This document shows positions 37,282 to 46,631 of a stretch of 64,000 nucleotides of DNA, piece after piece. Source of the stretch: JABMNT01 sp048262255 (GTDB taxonomy: Bacteria; Pseudomonadota; Alphaproteobacteria; Rhodospirillales; Casp-alpha2); the NCBI GenBank assembly GCA_048262255.1, contig JBLXFH010000003.1, positions 1-64,000 on the forward strand, given 5' to 3'. The notes beneath the pieces are model-generated. The model searched no databases and was not told the origin of the DNA. It saw only the letters and a program-made list of their open reading frames with translations. Each line of letters begins with the position of its first letter. Within the stretch, counting starts at the first letter, position 1. A program made the translations under genes and the position numbers.

Positions 37282-38481
37282 TCATCGGGCCTCGATCCGG
37301 GCTCCGTCCATAACCTGATCGGAGGGGTGCAGGATTACCCGTGCGCCCGCCTCAAGGCCCGATACCACCTCGGCGTGGTCAGCATTGCGAGCCCCGAGCT
37401 CTATCCTCCGCAGGATTGCGCGGCCATCGTTCTCGACAAAGACGGACCAGTTTTCACCAGTGCGGAAGACCGCGCCGAGCGGTAGGATCAGCGACTCGAT
37501 TTCTTTCAACACGATGCTCACGTCAACACGGTATCCGTGACGGAGCCGGGTCCACGCGTCCGGCGGGTCCGTAAGATCGAGCAGCACATCGACCCGTTGT
37601 TCATCAATCCCGAGAGCGGAAACCTTGGTGTAGCCGAACGGCTCCACCCGGCGGACCACCGCATTCAGAGAGGCGCCCCCCCAACCCTCAATCACGGCAG
37701 GCATCCCAGCCGTAACCCGAACGGCATCTTCTGACAGAAGATCGACGACAATTTGTAGATCGTGTGGATTGCCGATCTCAAGTATCCCTGTGCCCGCCGG
37801 CAAAGTGGTTTCACTTTCCTGCAATACCTGAAGGATTTCACCATCGACCGGCGCCCGTAAAACCAGGCACTCGCACTGTCTGTGATCGGTTTCTGTCGAT
37901 GCCGGTGAAACCAGCCGGGCGCGGGCCATTTCGACTTCGTGTCTTCGTTGATCAAGGCGTGCCTGTGCAGTCAGCAGGTTCGCCACTGCAATGCGGTTGG
38001 CGCGTTCGTCCTGATCCAGTTTCTGTTTGGCGATCGTGCCGTTCGCAAACAACGCGCGGCTACGCTCCTTCTCAGCTGCGGTGAAAGTCAGGTCCGCCTG
38101 TGCCCGTTTCAATTCCGCGTCGGCTAGGTTTTCGCTGGCACGGGCCGCTTCCAGAGTTGCGCGTGCCTCGGTCTCGGTCCGGACATCAAGAAATACGGGC
38201 GCTGAAGGTTCGATCCGCGCGATTTCGGTTTCGCCTGCGACAACAGCGTCTCCAACCTCACCCTGAACCCTGAGCAAACGGCCCGCCACAGGCGCGGAAA
38301 TCCGGTAGACTTCGTGAACTTCCGCCATGCCTTCGTCGGCGACGGTGATCCGAATTTCGCCTTCGGTAACGGTCGCGAAATCCACGGGGATTGCTTGCGG
38401 TCGGAAAGCGAAGGTCAGGGCTGCAACGACAAGGGCCACAGCACCCCCCCACAAGATATATCGGACTCGGTTTTTGTGCAT
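37282..38481 (-). CDS. Membrane-fusion (HlyD-type) periplasmic adaptor protein
   Basis: The 399-residue adaptor has an N-terminal membrane anchor (YILWGGAVALVVAALTFAF), a lipoyl/barrel-sandwich part (VHEVYRISAPVAGRLLRVQG), a long coiled-coil hairpin (about 100-190, LEAARASENLADAELKRAQA) and C-terminal beta domains (LILPLGAVFRTGENWSVFVE). It links an ABC pump to the outer membrane or dislodges substrate. The start is ATG 38481; a GTG at 38487 would overlap the permease stop by 4 bases. It is last of three genes (ATPase, permease, adaptor) read together. No outer membrane factor is encoded here. Confidence 0.88.
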   Translation of the reverse strand: MHKNRVRYILWGGAVALVVAALTFAFRPQAIPVDFATVTEGEIRITVADEGMAEVHEVYRISAPVAGRLLRVQGEVGDAVVAGETEIARIEPSAPVFLDVRTETEARATLEAARASENLADAELKRAQADLTFTAAEKERSRALFANGTIAKQKLDQDERANRIAVANLLTAQARLDQRRHEVEMARARLVSPASTETDHRQCECLVLRAPVDGEILQVLQESETTLPAGTGILEIGNPHDLQIVVDLLSEDAVRVTAGMPAVIEGWGGASLNAVVRRVEPFGYTKVSALGIDEQRVDVLLDLTDPPDAWTRLRHGYRVDVSIVLKEIESLILPLGAVFRTGENWSVFVENDGRAILRRIELGARNADHAEVVSGLEAGARVILHPSDQVMDGARIEAR

Positions 38482-38483
38482 GA

Positions 38484-40859
38484 TCACTCTCGTGTTTTAA
38501 GGACTTCAATCATATCCAGTTTGTCGAGCCGCCGACGGATCACTAATGCACAGATCACCACGGTGCCCAATACACTCACAGCCGCCAGTCCGGCGGTTGC
38601 GTCCTGGATCAACAACGGCACGCGGAACAGTTCGGTTGAGAATTGTTTGGCGATATATTCGGACAAAAGATAACCGCACCCGACACCGACGGGCAGTGCT
38701 ATAAATGTCAGGATTCCCGTTTCGCCCAGCAGGATATAAGAAATCTCTGCCCGGCTGAAGCCGAGAACCCGTAATGTTGCCAGCTCTCGGCTGCGTTCCG
38801 AAAGCGAAATGCGCAATGTGTTGTAGATGACACCAAACGCCAAGGAACATGAAAACAGGGTATAAAAACCAATGAATATCATGATGTTCTTTTCGATGGT
38901 GTTGCGGAAAATGGTCATGCCTGCCAAGCGAAAGCTGATGGCGCTCAGGCGTGGCGTCTTCTTTAGCGCTTTCAGGAATGCAGCACGTTCAACCGTATCG
39001 ATCCGAACGTGTATCTGGTTTACCTGTTGGCTCTCCAGCAACAGATGACTCAGGCTGTCGAGATGCATGTAAATTGGTGTGTCGATGTACGTCTCGAAGG
39101 TTCCGGAAATACGTAATTCTTTTAACGGTCGGCGGCCTTCGAGGAGTTCGAGCCAGACCTTGTCACCTTTACTGACGCCCAGTACGACAGCTAGGCTGGT
39201 CGAGATCACGATGCCATTTTCCGGTACGGTGAGAGCGCCCCGCGTCACGTCGTGGATCGGCGCCAGACGCGCTTTGGCGGTGACGCCAATGACGGCTTGG
39301 CGGCGCGATACGTGCCCGGCATGTACCTTGGCCGACACGACCCGTTGCCCCTCGGCGGCCATTACGCCTGGTAATGAGGTGACGTCATGAAGCACCCGCA
39401 AGGGGCCCGGTTCGAGCAGCGTGATTGTCGCGTCCTGATGGCTGGCGCGGAAAAAAAAGTCTGCGATTATTTCGTTGATGGCGTCGTCCCACTGCAAGGC
39501 CAGTAACAACACCGAGAGCGATAGGGCAATCCCGAACATCGACAGAGCCGCACCAATTGGCCAACGTCCGAGGCGACGCAATATCATGCGGGTCGGCGCA
39601 TCCAGAGTATCGGCTGCGCGGGTTCGTGCGAACCAGGTTTTTTTATAGATCGGCGGTGCCGGTGGGCGCATGGCTTCAGCGGGCGGCAATGAAGCCGCAG
39701 CACGCACCGCGCGCAGGCTGCCGGCAATTGCAGCCCCTAAACTGACGAGGCAAGCGATTGCATAGCTTTGCGGACTGGGTCGATAGATGAGAAACGGGAA
39801 CTGATAGTTCTCGCCGTACATTTTCAGCATTACCTGACCGAACCAACTGCCGATGACAAAGCCGATGACAATGCCAAGGCCTGCGATGACCAGAACCATC
39901 TTGATGTAATGCCAGGCGACCCGGCGATCGCTGTAACCGAACGCCTTGAACAGACCAATTTCCTCGCGCTCTGTCGCGATCAAGCGGGTCATAATCATGT
40001 TGGTCAGGAACGCGGCGATGGCCATGAAGATCGCGGGCAGGATCACTGCCATGGTGTCCGCCTGATCTATTTCATTCTGGACGAATCGGTTCGACAATTG
40101 CCGGTTCCTGGGATAGGCCCCAACCGTTCCATACTTGGCGAGTACGGAATCCAAACGGGCAACGACGCGGTCCGGTTCGATGCCGCGGTTTAATGTCAGC
40201 GAAATGTCGTTGAAGGCTCCTTCCATGTCAAACGCCCCGGCAAGCGCATTGCGGTTCATCCAGATTATACCGAAGCGTTTATCGTCTGGCATGATTGCGC
40301 CGGGGGCAATGACATATATGAACTCCGGGGCGAGCGCATGTCCGACCACCGTGACGCTGCGTTGGCGGCCATTGAGCAGGACTGACAGTTTCTCTCCGAG
40401 AGCAAGACTGTGCGCGGCGGCGAAGCGCTCGCTCAAAACGGCCTCATCGACGCGGCCGGGGTGCGGCGGGCGCCCGGTTTTAAGTACGATCTGGTTAAGC
40501 AATGGGACGCCATTGTCCGGCAGGCTGACAATGCGTGCTGTGGCAGGCTCAGCAAATCCCTCAATATCTATAGTTGCGATATCAACGATACGGGACTCCG
40601 CCTGTTTAACGCCTGGAATGTTGGCGATGTCGGCAACGAGGGTCTCCGGCGCACGCTTTACCGACGCGAATACGTCAGCGAACCGATAGCGTTCGTAATA
40701 AGCGTCGGTCGTTTCGCGCAGTGCCTCACCTGATGTGAGTGCCGTGATCAGCAGGGCAACGCCGGATGCGATCACCATGGCGATGGCGAATACCTGGGTC
40801 CGTAATCGCCAAAGATCACGTAGCAGCTTCTTGTTTATGGCGGTAAGGGTGCTCACCAT
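38484..40859 (-). CDS. FtsX-like ABC transporter permease
   Basis: The 791-residue permease has a first TM (LRTQVFAIAMVIASGVALLI), a large periplasmic domain, then two FtsX-type modules: AFLTNMIMTRLIATEREEIG with LFKAFGYSDRRVAWHY, and later LSERSRELATLRVLGFSRAE with four terminal TMs. The duplicated form resembles pumps that extract lipoproteins, lipids or peptides from the inner membrane. The N-terminal 7 bases overlap the upstream ATPase gene. The substrate is unknown. Confidence 0.9.
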   Translation of the reverse strand: MVSTLTAINKKLLRDLWRLRTQVFAIAMVIASGVALLITALTSGEALRETTDAYYERYRFADVFASVKRAPETLVADIANIPGVKQAESRIVDIATIDIEGFAEPATARIVSLPDNGVPLLNQIVLKTGRPPHPGRVDEAVLSERFAAAHSLALGEKLSVLLNGRQRSVTVVGHALAPEFIYVIAPGAIMPDDKRFGIIWMNRNALAGAFDMEGAFNDISLTLNRGIEPDRVVARLDSVLAKYGTVGAYPRNRQLSNRFVQNEIDQADTMAVILPAIFMAIAAFLTNMIMTRLIATEREEIGLFKAFGYSDRRVAWHYIKMVLVIAGLGIVIGFVIGSWFGQVMLKMYGENYQFPFLIYRPSPQSYAIACLVSLGAAIAGSLRAVRAAASLPPAEAMRPPAPPIYKKTWFARTRAADTLDAPTRMILRRLGRWPIGAALSMFGIALSLSVLLLALQWDDAINEIIADFFFRASHQDATITLLEPGPLRVLHDVTSLPGVMAAEGQRVVSAKVHAGHVSRRQAVIGVTAKARLAPIHDVTRGALTVPENGIVISTSLAVVLGVSKGDKVWLELLEGRRPLKELRISGTFETYIDTPIYMHLDSLSHLLLESQQVNQIHVRIDTVERAAFLKALKKTPRLSAISFRLAGMTIFRNTIEKNIMIFIGFYTLFSCSLAFGVIYNTLRISLSERSRELATLRVLGFSRAEISYILLGETGILTFIALPVGVGCGYLLSEYIAKQFSTELFRVPLLIQDATAGLAAVSVLGTVVICALVIRRRLDKLDMIEVLKTRE

Positions 40860-41599
40860 ATCATCTCACGAGCCGGGCGTTTCTCACTGTTGACCCTGGT
40901 TCTGGCGACCTTCCCATCGGCGAAATAAAAAACCCGGTCAGCCATGTCTGCGATCACTGCGTTGTGTGTGATAACGGCGGTGGTTGTGCCAAGTTCGGCA
41001 TTCACCCGTTCCAGGGCATCGAGCACGAGAAGGCCTGTGGCACTGTCCAAGGCACCTGTCGGCTCGTCACACAACAAAATATCAGGCCGCTTGGCAATGG
41101 CGCGGGCGATGGCAACCCGCTGTTGTTCACCACCGGAGAGTTGCGCCGGGAAGTGGTCCAGCCGCTCCGCCAGGCCGACAAGTTCCAAAGCCTCTTCGGG
41201 TGCCATAGGGGCTCGGGCGATTTCGGTCACCAATGCCACATTTTCGCGCGCGGTCAGGCTTGGGATCAGGTTATAGAACTGAAAAACAAACCCGACATGA
41301 TCGCGCCGGTATCGGGTTAATTCGCGCTCCGTTGCGCCGCCGACGGTGCGGCCGCGAAATGCCACCGTGCCGCCGGTTGGTACATCAAGCCCTCCGATGA
41401 TGTTCAGGAACGTCGATTTTCCGCTGCCTGAAGGTCCCAGCAGGACGACCAATTCCCCCTCGTGCAAATCCAAGCTGACGTCGCGTAAGGCTTCAACGCG
41501 GACTTCCCCCATGACATAGGTTTTACTCAGATCACGGACGCTCAACGCTGAATTCTTAGGCGTCACCGGTTGTGGCGGCGCGGCAGACGGCATTACCAT
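40853..41599 (-). CDS. ABC transporter ATP-binding protein (LolD/MacB type)
   Basis: The 248-residue ATPase has Walker A GPSGSGKST, Q-loop VFQFYNLIPSL, signature LSGGEQQRVAIARA and Walker B ILLCDEPTGALD. This arrangement is characteristic of the MacB/LolD subfamily, which works with FtsX-like permeases. ATG 41599 is chosen; the frame is open to a TTG at 41644, whose codons 4-5 contain AAGGAG. It is first gene of the export operon and overlaps the permease by 7 bases. Confidence 0.92.
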   Translation of the reverse strand: MVMPSAAPPQPVTPKNSALSVRDLSKTYVMGEVRVEALRDVSLDLHEGELVVLLGPSGSGKSTFLNIIGGLDVPTGGTVAFRGRTVGGATERELTRYRRDHVGFVFQFYNLIPSLTARENVALVTEIARAPMAPEEALELVGLAERLDHFPAQLSGGEQQRVAIARAIAKRPDILLCDEPTGALDSATGLLVLDALERVNAELGTTTAVITHNAVIADMADRVFYFADGKVARTRVNSEKRPAREMIW

Positions 41600-41878
41600 T
41601 CTTTCGTATTTAACGGTGGGGACGAAACACTCCTTTATTTTCAACCGCAGAATACGACCAATTGGTCTTGCAGATGTTGATTTAGATCAACTCTTCCGTA
41701 GCAGTTATTCCTTTATATCTATAGCGAAGAACCTGCGCTTTTAAGGGTGCAATAGAATAAACAAGCTAATGACGGTTAATGCTTTGCGGGGCCGCTAGCG
41801 GCAACAAGACGGTACGATGGCTGGAACCGGAAAAGTGATCGCGTTACTTCTATTAGATTGAATGAAATGGGGGGTGAG

Positions 41879-42691
41879 ATGTCCGATAAGCAAAATCCAC
41901 AGACCCTTGCAACAGCACCGGGACCCGGAGGGCCGTCCTTTGCCGCGCGTATCCGTAAGATCGATACAAATGCGCCTTGGCAATGGTTGGCGCTGGGGTG
42001 GGCAGACCTCAGGAGGGCCCGGTTTATCAGCGTTTTTTATGCGCTTGTGTTTGTTGTTGCCGGATATGTGGTGACGGCCGGACTTTATCTCACCGAACAC
42101 CATTATCTGATCTGGCCGTTTATGGCGGGCTTTGTTTTGATCGCTCCGGTGTTTGCGGTGGGGTTCTATGAAATCAGCCGAAAACTGGAGGCGGGTGAGT
42201 CTATTTCTCTCGCTACAGCATTTGGCGCCTGGCGGTGTGCGCCGGGACGGGTTTTTGGCGCTGGTCTGGCGTTGACGTTTTTTCTGATTCTCTGGATACG
42301 GACGGCGGCATTGTTATATGTTCTCAACTTTCCCTATCAGATGCTCAACATTCCCAATCTTTTGAACCAGACGTTCTTTTCTCCGGACGGGCTTGTGTTT
42401 TTGGCAGTCGGAACCTGTTTTGGCGCGGTTTTTGCCAGTTTTGCTTATTTGATGAGTGCAGTTTCGCTGCCGATGATGATTGGCGAGCGCGCAGGGTTCG
42501 TTCCAGCGCTCATAACCTCGTTTTTCTCGGTCACGCTCAACCCAAGAGCCATGATGCTTTGGGCTGCGATCATTGTCGTTGTTACGGCGGTCGGCATGGC
42601 CACAGCCTTTCTCGGTCTTGCCATCACCCTGCCGCTGATTGGCCACGCGACCTGGCACGCATATCGGTCGGTGGTCTTGCCAAAAGTCTGA
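41879..42691 (+). CDS. DUF2189-family membrane protein
   Basis: The 270-residue protein has about six TM helices: LVFVVAGYVVTAGLYL, WPFMAGFVLIAPVFAVGFYE, GAGLALTFFLILW and, near the end, AAIIVVVTAVGMATAFLGL. The pattern WADLRRARFISVFYALVF at the start of the first TM suits DUF2189. Function unknown. ATG 41879 follows GGGGGGTGAG directly. Two small genes follow on the same strand. Confidence 0.72.
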   Translation: MSDKQNPQTLATAPGPGGPSFAARIRKIDTNAPWQWLALGWADLRRARFISVFYALVFVVAGYVVTAGLYLTEHHYLIWPFMAGFVLIAPVFAVGFYEISRKLEAGESISLATAFGAWRCAPGRVFGAGLALTFFLILWIRTAALLYVLNFPYQMLNIPNLLNQTFFSPDGLVFLAVGTCFGAVFASFAYLMSAVSLPMMIGERAGFVPALITSFFSVTLNPRAMMLWAAIIVVVTAVGMATAFLGLAITLPLIGHATWHAYRSVVLPKV

Positions 42692-42787
42692 CCTCGTTTT
42701 CAATCAGGATGGTTTGTGGGCGGCCCTTTTTTATGGGCTGATGCATCCCTATATGAATCAGATCATCAACGTAATCAGGAACGAACG

Positions 42788-43159
42788 ATGCGCAAATTTA
42801 CAGGTACTCTCACATTTGCTTTGATACTTCTTGTCTCGACAGCCGGTCTCGCCCTGGCCCATCACGGCTGGACCTGGACGACGGGCGGCAATATTTCCCT
42901 GACCGGAATCATCAAATCGGCGCAACTGGGCAATCCACACGGCGTGCTCAAAGTAGATGCTGAGGGTGATGTCTGGACGGTTGAAGTCGGTCAGCCCTGG
43001 CGTAATGCGCGGGCCGGACTGAAACCGGGAGATCTGGTGACGGGCGTTGAGGTCCGTATCGTTGGCGAACCATCCGCCAATATCGACGACAAGCTGATGA
43101 AAGCCGAGAAAATCTACATCGGTGATCAGGAATACGTCCTCTATCCGGATCGCGACTGA
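42788..43159 (+). CDS. Exported small protein (DUF6152-like)
   Basis: The 123-residue protein has a signal peptide (ILLVSTAGLALA, cleaved before HHGW) and a small beta domain (GNISLTGIIKSAQLGNPHGV, then VWTVEVGQPWRNARAGL). His-rich starts after the cleavage site and an OB-like pattern fit DUF6152, thought to bind metal; I hold the name with moderate confidence. ATG 42788 has AGGAACG upstream. It probably works with the 156-residue membrane protein downstream, a frequent pairing. Confidence 0.7.
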   Translation: MRKFTGTLTFALILLVSTAGLALAHHGWTWTTGGNISLTGIIKSAQLGNPHGVLKVDAEGDVWTVEVGQPWRNARAGLKPGDLVTGVEVRIVGEPSANIDDKLMKAEKIYIGDQEYVLYPDRD

Positions 43160-43173
43160 CGGCGGGCGGCCTT

Positions 43174-43644
43174 TTGGACCAGTTCTTTCTTGCGCTGCAA
43201 GCCCTGGGGCCTGTTGAGGCGCTGCGCTTTTCGCGTTGGGGTTATGCGTTTGTGAATGCGGGTCACATCTTTGCCATAGCACTGGTGGTCGGCGGTTCGG
43301 TACCGCTGTCTTTGCGTTTGTTCGGGCTGTGGCCATCGGTGCCGCGCGCTGAAATTGTGCGGGTGTTGTCGCTGACGGCCGGGGTCGGGTTGGGACTGGC
43401 GCTGTTAACCGGTTTTGTTTTATTCGCTACCCGGGCACCTGAATATGCAATGAACCCGGCGTTTCAGATCAAAATGATCCTCGTCCTTTTTGGTGGCTGT
43501 TCAGCAGTCCTCGCTCATATGCGCTATGGCTGGGTTCTTGATAGGGGCTCGGTCTGGAACGCACGCCGTATTGCGATTGTCTCCTGTATATGCTGGATCG
43601 GGGCGCTTGTCTCAGGGCGGCTGACCGGGTTTATGAGCGGTTAA
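43174..43644 (+). CDS. Small four-TM membrane protein (DUF6644-like)
   Basis: The 156-residue protein has four hydrophobic helices: YAFVNAGHIFAIALVVGGSV, LTAGVGLGLALLTGFVLFA, KMILVLFGGCSAVLAH and IAIVSCICWIGALVSGRL. His/Arg in the first helices (NAGHIF, RLFGLW) recall haem- or copper-associated membrane proteins, but this is not proven. TTG 43174 has GGCGGGCGG upstream and lies 14 bp after the DUF6152-like stop, so they are one operon. Confidence 0.65.
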   Translation: MDQFFLALQALGPVEALRFSRWGYAFVNAGHIFAIALVVGGSVPLSLRLFGLWPSVPRAEIVRVLSLTAGVGLGLALLTGFVLFATRAPEYAMNPAFQIKMILVLFGGCSAVLAHMRYGWVLDRGSVWNARRIAIVSCICWIGALVSGRLTGFMSG

Positions 43645-43705
43645 GGCAAGACGGGCTTAAATTCAACTGCTTACTGTTTTTGGTTTGACGTTGAGCCTTC
43701 TGTTG

Positions 43706-43738
43706 AAAAAATAAAGGGCGGACCGAAAAGGCCCGCCC
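43706..43738 (-). terminator. Rho-independent terminator of katG
   Basis: On the minus strand GGGCGGGCC and GGTCCGCCC form a 9 bp stem (one G-U pair) around TTTTC, followed by TTTATTTTTTC. It lies 65-97 bases after the katG stop and may also serve the convergent operon ending at 43644. Confidence 0.85.
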
Positions 43739-43763
43739 GAAATTCTACCAAGTTTACGAAACG

Positions 43764-43791
43764 TGGCCCCTGAGCGGTTGCCCAGGGGCCA
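43764..43791. repeat. Hairpin between katG stop and its terminator
   Basis: TGGCCCCTG and CAGGGGCCA form a perfect 9 bp inverted repeat around a 10-base loop, 12 bases from the katG stop. It may protect the 3' end of the transcript or act with the adjacent terminator. Confidence 0.6.
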
Positions 43792-43802
43792 TATCCTTAT
43801 GC

Positions 43803-45971
43803 TTAGTTCAGATCAAAACGATCGGCATTCATAACCTTGGTCCAAGCGGTAACGAAGTCATTCACGAACTTGACGTTGTTGTCGTCCTGGGCGTAGACCT
43901 CCGCATAGGCCCGCAGGACCGAGTTGGAACCGAAGACAAGGTCCATGCGTGTTGCCGTCCACTTTGTCTCACCAGTCTTGCGGTCACGGATTTCGTAAAT
44001 TCCGCCATCGGCTGGCTTCCACTCGTTGGACATGTCGGTCAGGTTGACGAAGAAGTCTGTCGTCAGCGATCCGGCATTGTCAGTGAATACGCCATGAGCA
44101 GCACCGCCGTGGTTGGTTCCCATGACGCGCATGCCGCCGACCAGACAGGTCATTTCCGCAGCGGTCAGCCCCATTAGCTGGGTCCGATCTAGCATCAACG
44201 CTTCTGCGTTAACGGCGTAGTCCTTCTTCAGCCAGTTCCGGTAACCGTCGTGGATCGGCTCAAGCGGATCGAAAGAGTCGGCATCCGTCATCTCACTGGT
44301 GGCATCGCCACGCCCGGCAGCGAACGGTACCGTGACGTCAACGCCCGCAGCCTTGGCTGCCTGTTCAACACCGACATTGCCTGCCAACACGATCACATCG
44401 GCAATGCTGGCTCCGGTCTCGGCCGCGATCGGCTCAAGTTTGCCCAGCACCTTAGACAGACGATCAGGTTCATTGCCTTCCCAGTCTTTCTGCGGAGCCA
44501 GACGGATACGTGCACCATTGGCGCCACCGCGCATATCGGAGCCACGGAAGGTCCGGGCGCTATCCCAAGCCGTCGAGACCATCTCGGCGATGCTGAGACC
44601 GCTGGCGGCGATTTTCGCTTTCACTGCTTCGACGTCGTAAGAAGTTGAGCCAGCGGGGATTGGGTCCTGCCAGATCAGGTCTTCTTGCGGCACGTCCGGG
44701 CCGATGTAGCGGACCTTGGGGCCCATGTCGCGGTGCGTGAGTTTGAACCAGGCCCGAGCAAAGGTGTCTTTGAAATACTCAGGATCAGCCATGAATTTCT
44801 GGCAGATTTCGTTGTAGATTGGGTCCACCTTCATAGCCATGTCAGCATCGGTCATGATCGGGTTGTGACGGATCGAGGGATCGGTAGCATCCACCGGCTT
44901 GTCTTCTTCCTTGATGTCGATCGGTTCCCACTGCTGGGCACCGGCTGGGCTTTTTCGGATTTCCCACTCATAACCAAACAGAAGGTCGAAGTAACCCATA
45001 TCGAATTGCGTCGGGTTCGTTGTCCAGGCACCTTCGATACCTGAGGTGACGGCGTTCGCAGCCTTACCGTTCATGTTCGGGTTGGCCCAGCCGAAGCCTT
45101 GTTGGTCGACGTCTGCAGTTTCTGGGTCTGGACCGAGGGCGCCAGCATCACCATTGCCGTGGGTCTTGCCGATGGTGTGGCCGCCACAGGTCAATGCAGC
45201 CGTTTCCTCATCGTCCATCGCCATGCGTGCGAAGGTCTCGCGAACGGCCTCAGCTGTCTTCATCGGGTCCGGTTTGCCGTCAACACCTTCCGGGTTGACG
45301 TAGATCAGGCCCATCTGCACAGCGGCCAACGGATCTTCAAGAGATGTCTCGTCGTTGGCATTTTCGTAGCGGTCCTTGGCGAGCCACTCCTTCTCCGAAC
45401 CCCAATAGGTGTCCTTTTCCGGGTGCCAGATATCTTCGCGGCCGAAGCCGAAACCAAAAGTCTTCAGACCCATAGTTTCGTAGGCCATGTTGCCGGCGAG
45501 GATGATCAGGTCGGCCCAGCTGATCTTGTTGCCGTACTTCTTTTTGACCGGCCACAAGAGACGGCGCGCCTTGTCCAGGCTGACGTTATCCGGCCAGGAG
45601 TTCAGCGGCGCGAAACGCTGATTGCCTGTGCCAGCACCGCCGCGCCCGTCGGCCAACCGATAGGAGCCGGCAGCGTGCCAGGCCATGCGGACCATCAACC
45701 CGCCGTAATGACCCCAGTCAGCCGGCCACCAGTCCTGGCTGTCCGTCATCAAGGCCTTCACGTCATTCTTGAGCGCCTCGACGTCAAGCTTCTTGAGCTC
45801 TTCCCGATAGTCGAAACCCTGACCCATCGGGTTTGTCTTGGTGTCGTGCTGATGCAGGATGTCGAGATTAAGGGCGTTCGGCCACCAATCCATGACGGTC
45901 GTGCCGGTTGCTGTATTGCCGCCGTGCATTACGGGGCATTTACCCGCATTTTTACCAATTGATTGAGACAT
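43803..45971 (-). CDS. katG: Catalase-peroxidase
   Basis: The 722-residue haem enzyme breaks down hydrogen peroxide and has peroxidase activity. The N-terminal active domain shows distal VRMAWHAAGSYR (Arg/Trp/His) and the Tyr of the Met-Tyr-Trp adduct (GLIYVNPEG). The proximal His lies in CGGHTIGKTHG, with the degenerate C-terminal half from about residue 420. Length is normal for bacterial KatG. The start follows AGGAG. A 36-residue gene lies 66 bases upstream on the same strand and may share its transcript. No oxyR gene is in the window. Confidence 0.97.
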   Translation of the reverse strand: MSQSIGKNAGKCPVMHGGNTATGTTVMDWWPNALNLDILHQHDTKTNPMGQGFDYREELKKLDVEALKNDVKALMTDSQDWWPADWGHYGGLMVRMAWHAAGSYRLADGRGGAGTGNQRFAPLNSWPDNVSLDKARRLLWPVKKKYGNKISWADLIILAGNMAYETMGLKTFGFGFGREDIWHPEKDTYWGSEKEWLAKDRYENANDETSLEDPLAAVQMGLIYVNPEGVDGKPDPMKTAEAVRETFARMAMDDEETAALTCGGHTIGKTHGNGDAGALGPDPETADVDQQGFGWANPNMNGKAANAVTSGIEGAWTTNPTQFDMGYFDLLFGYEWEIRKSPAGAQQWEPIDIKEEDKPVDATDPSIRHNPIMTDADMAMKVDPIYNEICQKFMADPEYFKDTFARAWFKLTHRDMGPKVRYIGPDVPQEDLIWQDPIPAGSTSYDVEAVKAKIAASGLSIAEMVSTAWDSARTFRGSDMRGGANGARIRLAPQKDWEGNEPDRLSKVLGKLEPIAAETGASIADVIVLAGNVGVEQAAKAAGVDVTVPFAAGRGDATSEMTDADSFDPLEPIHDGYRNWLKKDYAVNAEALMLDRTQLMGLTAAEMTCLVGGMRVMGTNHGGAAHGVFTDNAGSLTTDFFVNLTDMSNEWKPADGGIYEIRDRKTGETKWTATRMDLVFGSNSVLRAYAEVYAQDDNNVKFVNDFVTAWTKVMNADRFDLN

Positions 45972-46037
45972 AACATTCTCCTGTTTGTATGGTTGAAATT
46001 ATATTTGAGCGTTGTTGACTGATCATTGTGAGCAGCG

Positions 46038-46148
46038 TCAATAGGCGCTGTTCATAGGATGGTTTTTGACTTGCGCGTTCACTTCTTCCACCGCTGGAAC
46101 TTCGAATTTCTCTCCAATTGTGGTGCGTTCATTCGATTGCGCATTCAT
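46038..46148 (-). CDS. Small 36-residue protein upstream of katG
   Basis: The 36-codon frame MNAQSNERTTIGEKFEVPAV and on, ending HPMNSAY, is preceded by AGGAG 8 bases before ATG 46148, a strong site not seen for the longer in-frame start at 46370. It is hydrophilic and has no signal peptide. It is encoded 66 bases upstream of katG on the same strand. Whether it is a functional peptide or a leader of the katG message is open; no terminator separates them. Confidence 0.5.
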   Translation of the reverse strand: MNAQSNERTTIGEKFEVPAVEEVNAQVKNHPMNSAY

Positions 46149-46631
46149 AGTTGTCACTCCTAAATTTGGTACCCGTTTTGCCAAAATAGTTCTTGGAATG
46201 AGCCGTTCACTCCATTTTGGGCGTGCCATGTTTTTAATATGACGAGAAGCACTTTCCTTATAACGTGACCTTAGAAATCTACAAAATTGATTAAATAAAT
46301 ATATTAAATTGGTATAATCAATAATAAAGACAACATACATAAAACAGTTCAGAAGTTGTCGAAATTTCATGATACATACAATTTAGTGCGTATTGTTGAT
46401 GCCGCCATCAAAATAGCTGATTAGGTGACCCGCAACCGTCTCAAGGTGGCTGCACCCCCCTTTGCACTGATATCTGTCAGGTTATGCAATCTCAATTCAT
46501 TCGGCGCTTCTGGAGACGAATGGTCTGGTTCTCAAAATCAGCGCAGTGCTGCATAGGGTAATGGCCAGATGATCGTTTTTCAGACGGCAACAAGCACTGT
46601 GTGTGTTGTCACGCCCGGGAGGCGGACGGGG
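46149..46631. other. AT-rich intergenic region upstream of the katG transcript
   Basis: This 483-base region has no gene that I can support. The frame open from 46370 is AT-rich and lacks a ribosome site. The katG promoter and any OxyR site must lie in or near it; I could not fix either by eye. Confidence 0.4.

Noticed and set aside
46149..46370. Upstream extension of the 36-residue frame to 46370
   Set aside because: AT-rich, no ribosome site, and the strong AGGAG lies at the internal ATG 46148.
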